From Rhodohalobacter sulfatireducens (GTDB lineage Bacteria; Bacteroidota; Rhodothermia; Balneolales; Balneolaceae), in NCBI RefSeq assembly GCF_022012475.1, contig NZ_JAKLWS010000007.1:1-64000 (forward strand): DNA of 64,000 nt, given 5' to 3'. Below are positions 63,221 to 64,000 of the stretch, piece by piece. The notes under the pieces were generated by a model that had not been told where the DNA came from, made no database searches, and saw only the letters and a list, made by a program, of their open reading frames with translations. The first letter of the stretch is position 1; each line of letters opens with the position of its first letter. Made by a program: the position numbers and the translations under genes.

Positions 63221-64000
63221 ATGATTCTCACATTTTCATACCCTAAAAAGGTAACTCCAAATCTGCTCATGGCAGCTATGGTGATTCTGCTTGTTGCGTT
63301 CGGCTGCCGTTCCAGCAAACCCATTGTGGAACCGGTTGAAGAGACTATTCCGAGTAGCAAAGAAACTATATCAAAAATACCGGATTCATCAACTTTAGAC
63401 GCCGAATCTCTCAAACCAAACCGGGAATTCCGGGCTGTTTGGGTGGCCACTGTTGCAAACATCGACTGGCCTTCGGAACCCGGCTTAACAGTACATGATC
63501 AGAAAGAGGAGATGATTGACATCCTGGATCGTGCTGCTGCACTGAATTTCAATGCCCTCATTTTCCAGGTTCGGCCTGCGGCGGATGCACTCTATCCCTC
63601 ACCCCTTGAACCCTGGTCGTATTACCTGACGGGTAAAATGGGCCAGCCGCCTTTGCCGGCTTATGACCCTCTTGAGTTCGCCGTTACTGAAGCCCATAAG
63701 CGGGGACTTGAACTTCATGCATGGTTTAATCCATACCGGGCGGGACATCCTTCTGATAAATCTAAAATTTCCCCTGATCACATCAGTAACATTCAGCCCG
63801 ACTGGGTTCATCAGTATGGCGATTATCTCTGGCTCGATCCCGGTATTCCTGAAGTCCGCCAACATACCATTGATGTAATTTTAGATGTGGTCAAGCGATA
63901 TGACATTGACGGAGTTCATTTTGATGATTATTTCTATCCATATCCGTCCTACGCCGATGGAGCCGATTTTCCCGATGACAAGAGCTGGCAGAAAGCGCTT
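63221..64000 (+). CDS. GHL10/YngK-like glycoside-hydrolase-type lipoprotein (5' part)
   Basis: The open frame runs from ATG at 63221 to the window edge (260 codons, no stop). A signal (LLMAAMVILLVAF) ends in a Gly-Cys lipobox at about residue 29. Residues about 68 onward match the GHL10/DUF187 family: REFRAVWVATVANIDWPSE, FNALIFQVRPAADALYPS, LELHAWFNPYRAG, and IDGVHFDDYFYPYPS. Family members are (beta/alpha)8-barrel enzymes, some acting on peptidoglycan glycans. The rest of the barrel lies outside the window. Confidence 0.88.
   Translation, partial: MILTFSYPKKVTPNLLMAAMVILLVAFGCRSSKPIVEPVEETIPSSKETISKIPDSSTLDAESLKPNREFRAVWVATVANIDWPSEPGLTVHDQKEEMIDILDRAAALNFNALIFQVRPAADALYPSPLEPWSYYLTGKMGQPPLPAYDPLEFAVTEAHKRGLELHAWFNPYRAGHPSDKSKISPDHISNIQPDWVHQYGDYLWLDPGIPEVRQHTIDVILDVVKRYDIDGVHFDDYFYPYPSYADGADFPDDKSWQKAL

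Noticed and set aside
1-64000. CRISPR arrays, tRNA/rRNA genes, prophage or intact insertion sequences
   Set aside because: No regular direct-repeat array, no cloverleaf or ribosomal sequence, and no integrase, transposase or phage structural gene recognised on either strand.

Overview
The window looks like a chromosomal segment from a member of the Bacteroidetes/Balneolaeota side of the tree (a Balneola/Gracilimonas/Rhodohalobacter-type marine bacterium is my best guess, from family recognition only). Support: moderately AT-rich DNA, a PorX-type response regulator with a PglZ domain, a GldC homologue, a protein with a type IX secretion (T9SS) sorting tail, BatA-type von Willebrand proteins, a LytTR regulator and plug-domain lipoproteins. 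I saw no rRNA, tRNA, CRISPR array, prophage or intact insertion sequence.

Layout. 0.2-2.3 kb: three minus-strand proteins of unknown role. 2.4-3.8 kb: tsaD flanked on both sides by clusters of short palindromic (REP-like) repeats. 3.9-7.4 kb: de novo NAD synthesis (nadB-nadC, then nadA). 7.5-10 kb: heat-shock pair hsp20-dnaK ending in a clear terminator. 10.1-19.2 kb: aroA, a 995-residue TPR lipoprotein-like protein, a CBS-ACT-like protein, hflX, and a BatA-like protein with a small membrane partner. 19.3-21.9 kb: a plus-strand lipoprotein with a propeller-like C-terminus. 21.9-27.4 kb: an eight-gene minus-strand run from accA through a thioesterase, three membrane proteins and cdsA to a TIGR01777-type epimerase. 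27.5-31.4 kb: rluA-family synthase with gldC, and nrnA with a DegP-like lipoprotein protease. Between those pairs lies a candidate plus-strand small RNA with its own promoter and terminator. 31.6-33.7 kb: thiN with a sodium/solute symporter. 33.8-36.7 kb: porX-tsaE and a small partner, and a ComEA-like protein. 36.8-41.4 kb: small genes, including a 56-residue YegP-like gene, a NYN-LOTUS protein, and a cytoplasmic-looking subtilase followed by a 78-residue propeptide-like protein. 41.6-45.3 kb: an unknown membrane protein and an FtsX/MacB-type permease.

45.6-56.3 kb is the most interesting block. A soluble PAS histidine kinase, a single-domain receiver, a receiver-Hpt protein and a LytTR regulator read straight into a TolC-like outer-membrane protein, a HlyD/Alg44-like membrane protein, a UDP-sugar 6-dehydrogenase, a multi-zinc-ribbon TackOD1-like protein with a degenerate GGDEF-like tail, and a processive GT2 polysaccharide synthase. 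Together they look like a synthase-dependent, probably uronate-containing exopolysaccharide system with its own phosphorelay and an unusual cytoplasmic regulator. Downstream at 60-64 kb are a T9SS-secreted heparinase/lyase-like protein and a GHL10 family lipoprotein (cut by the window edge), which could act on polysaccharide.

58.4-59.2 kb holds two side-by-side decayed genes, an ArsR-type repressor and an AHSA1/SRPBCC protein. Each is broken by several stops and frameshifts, but both can still be read through all three frames.
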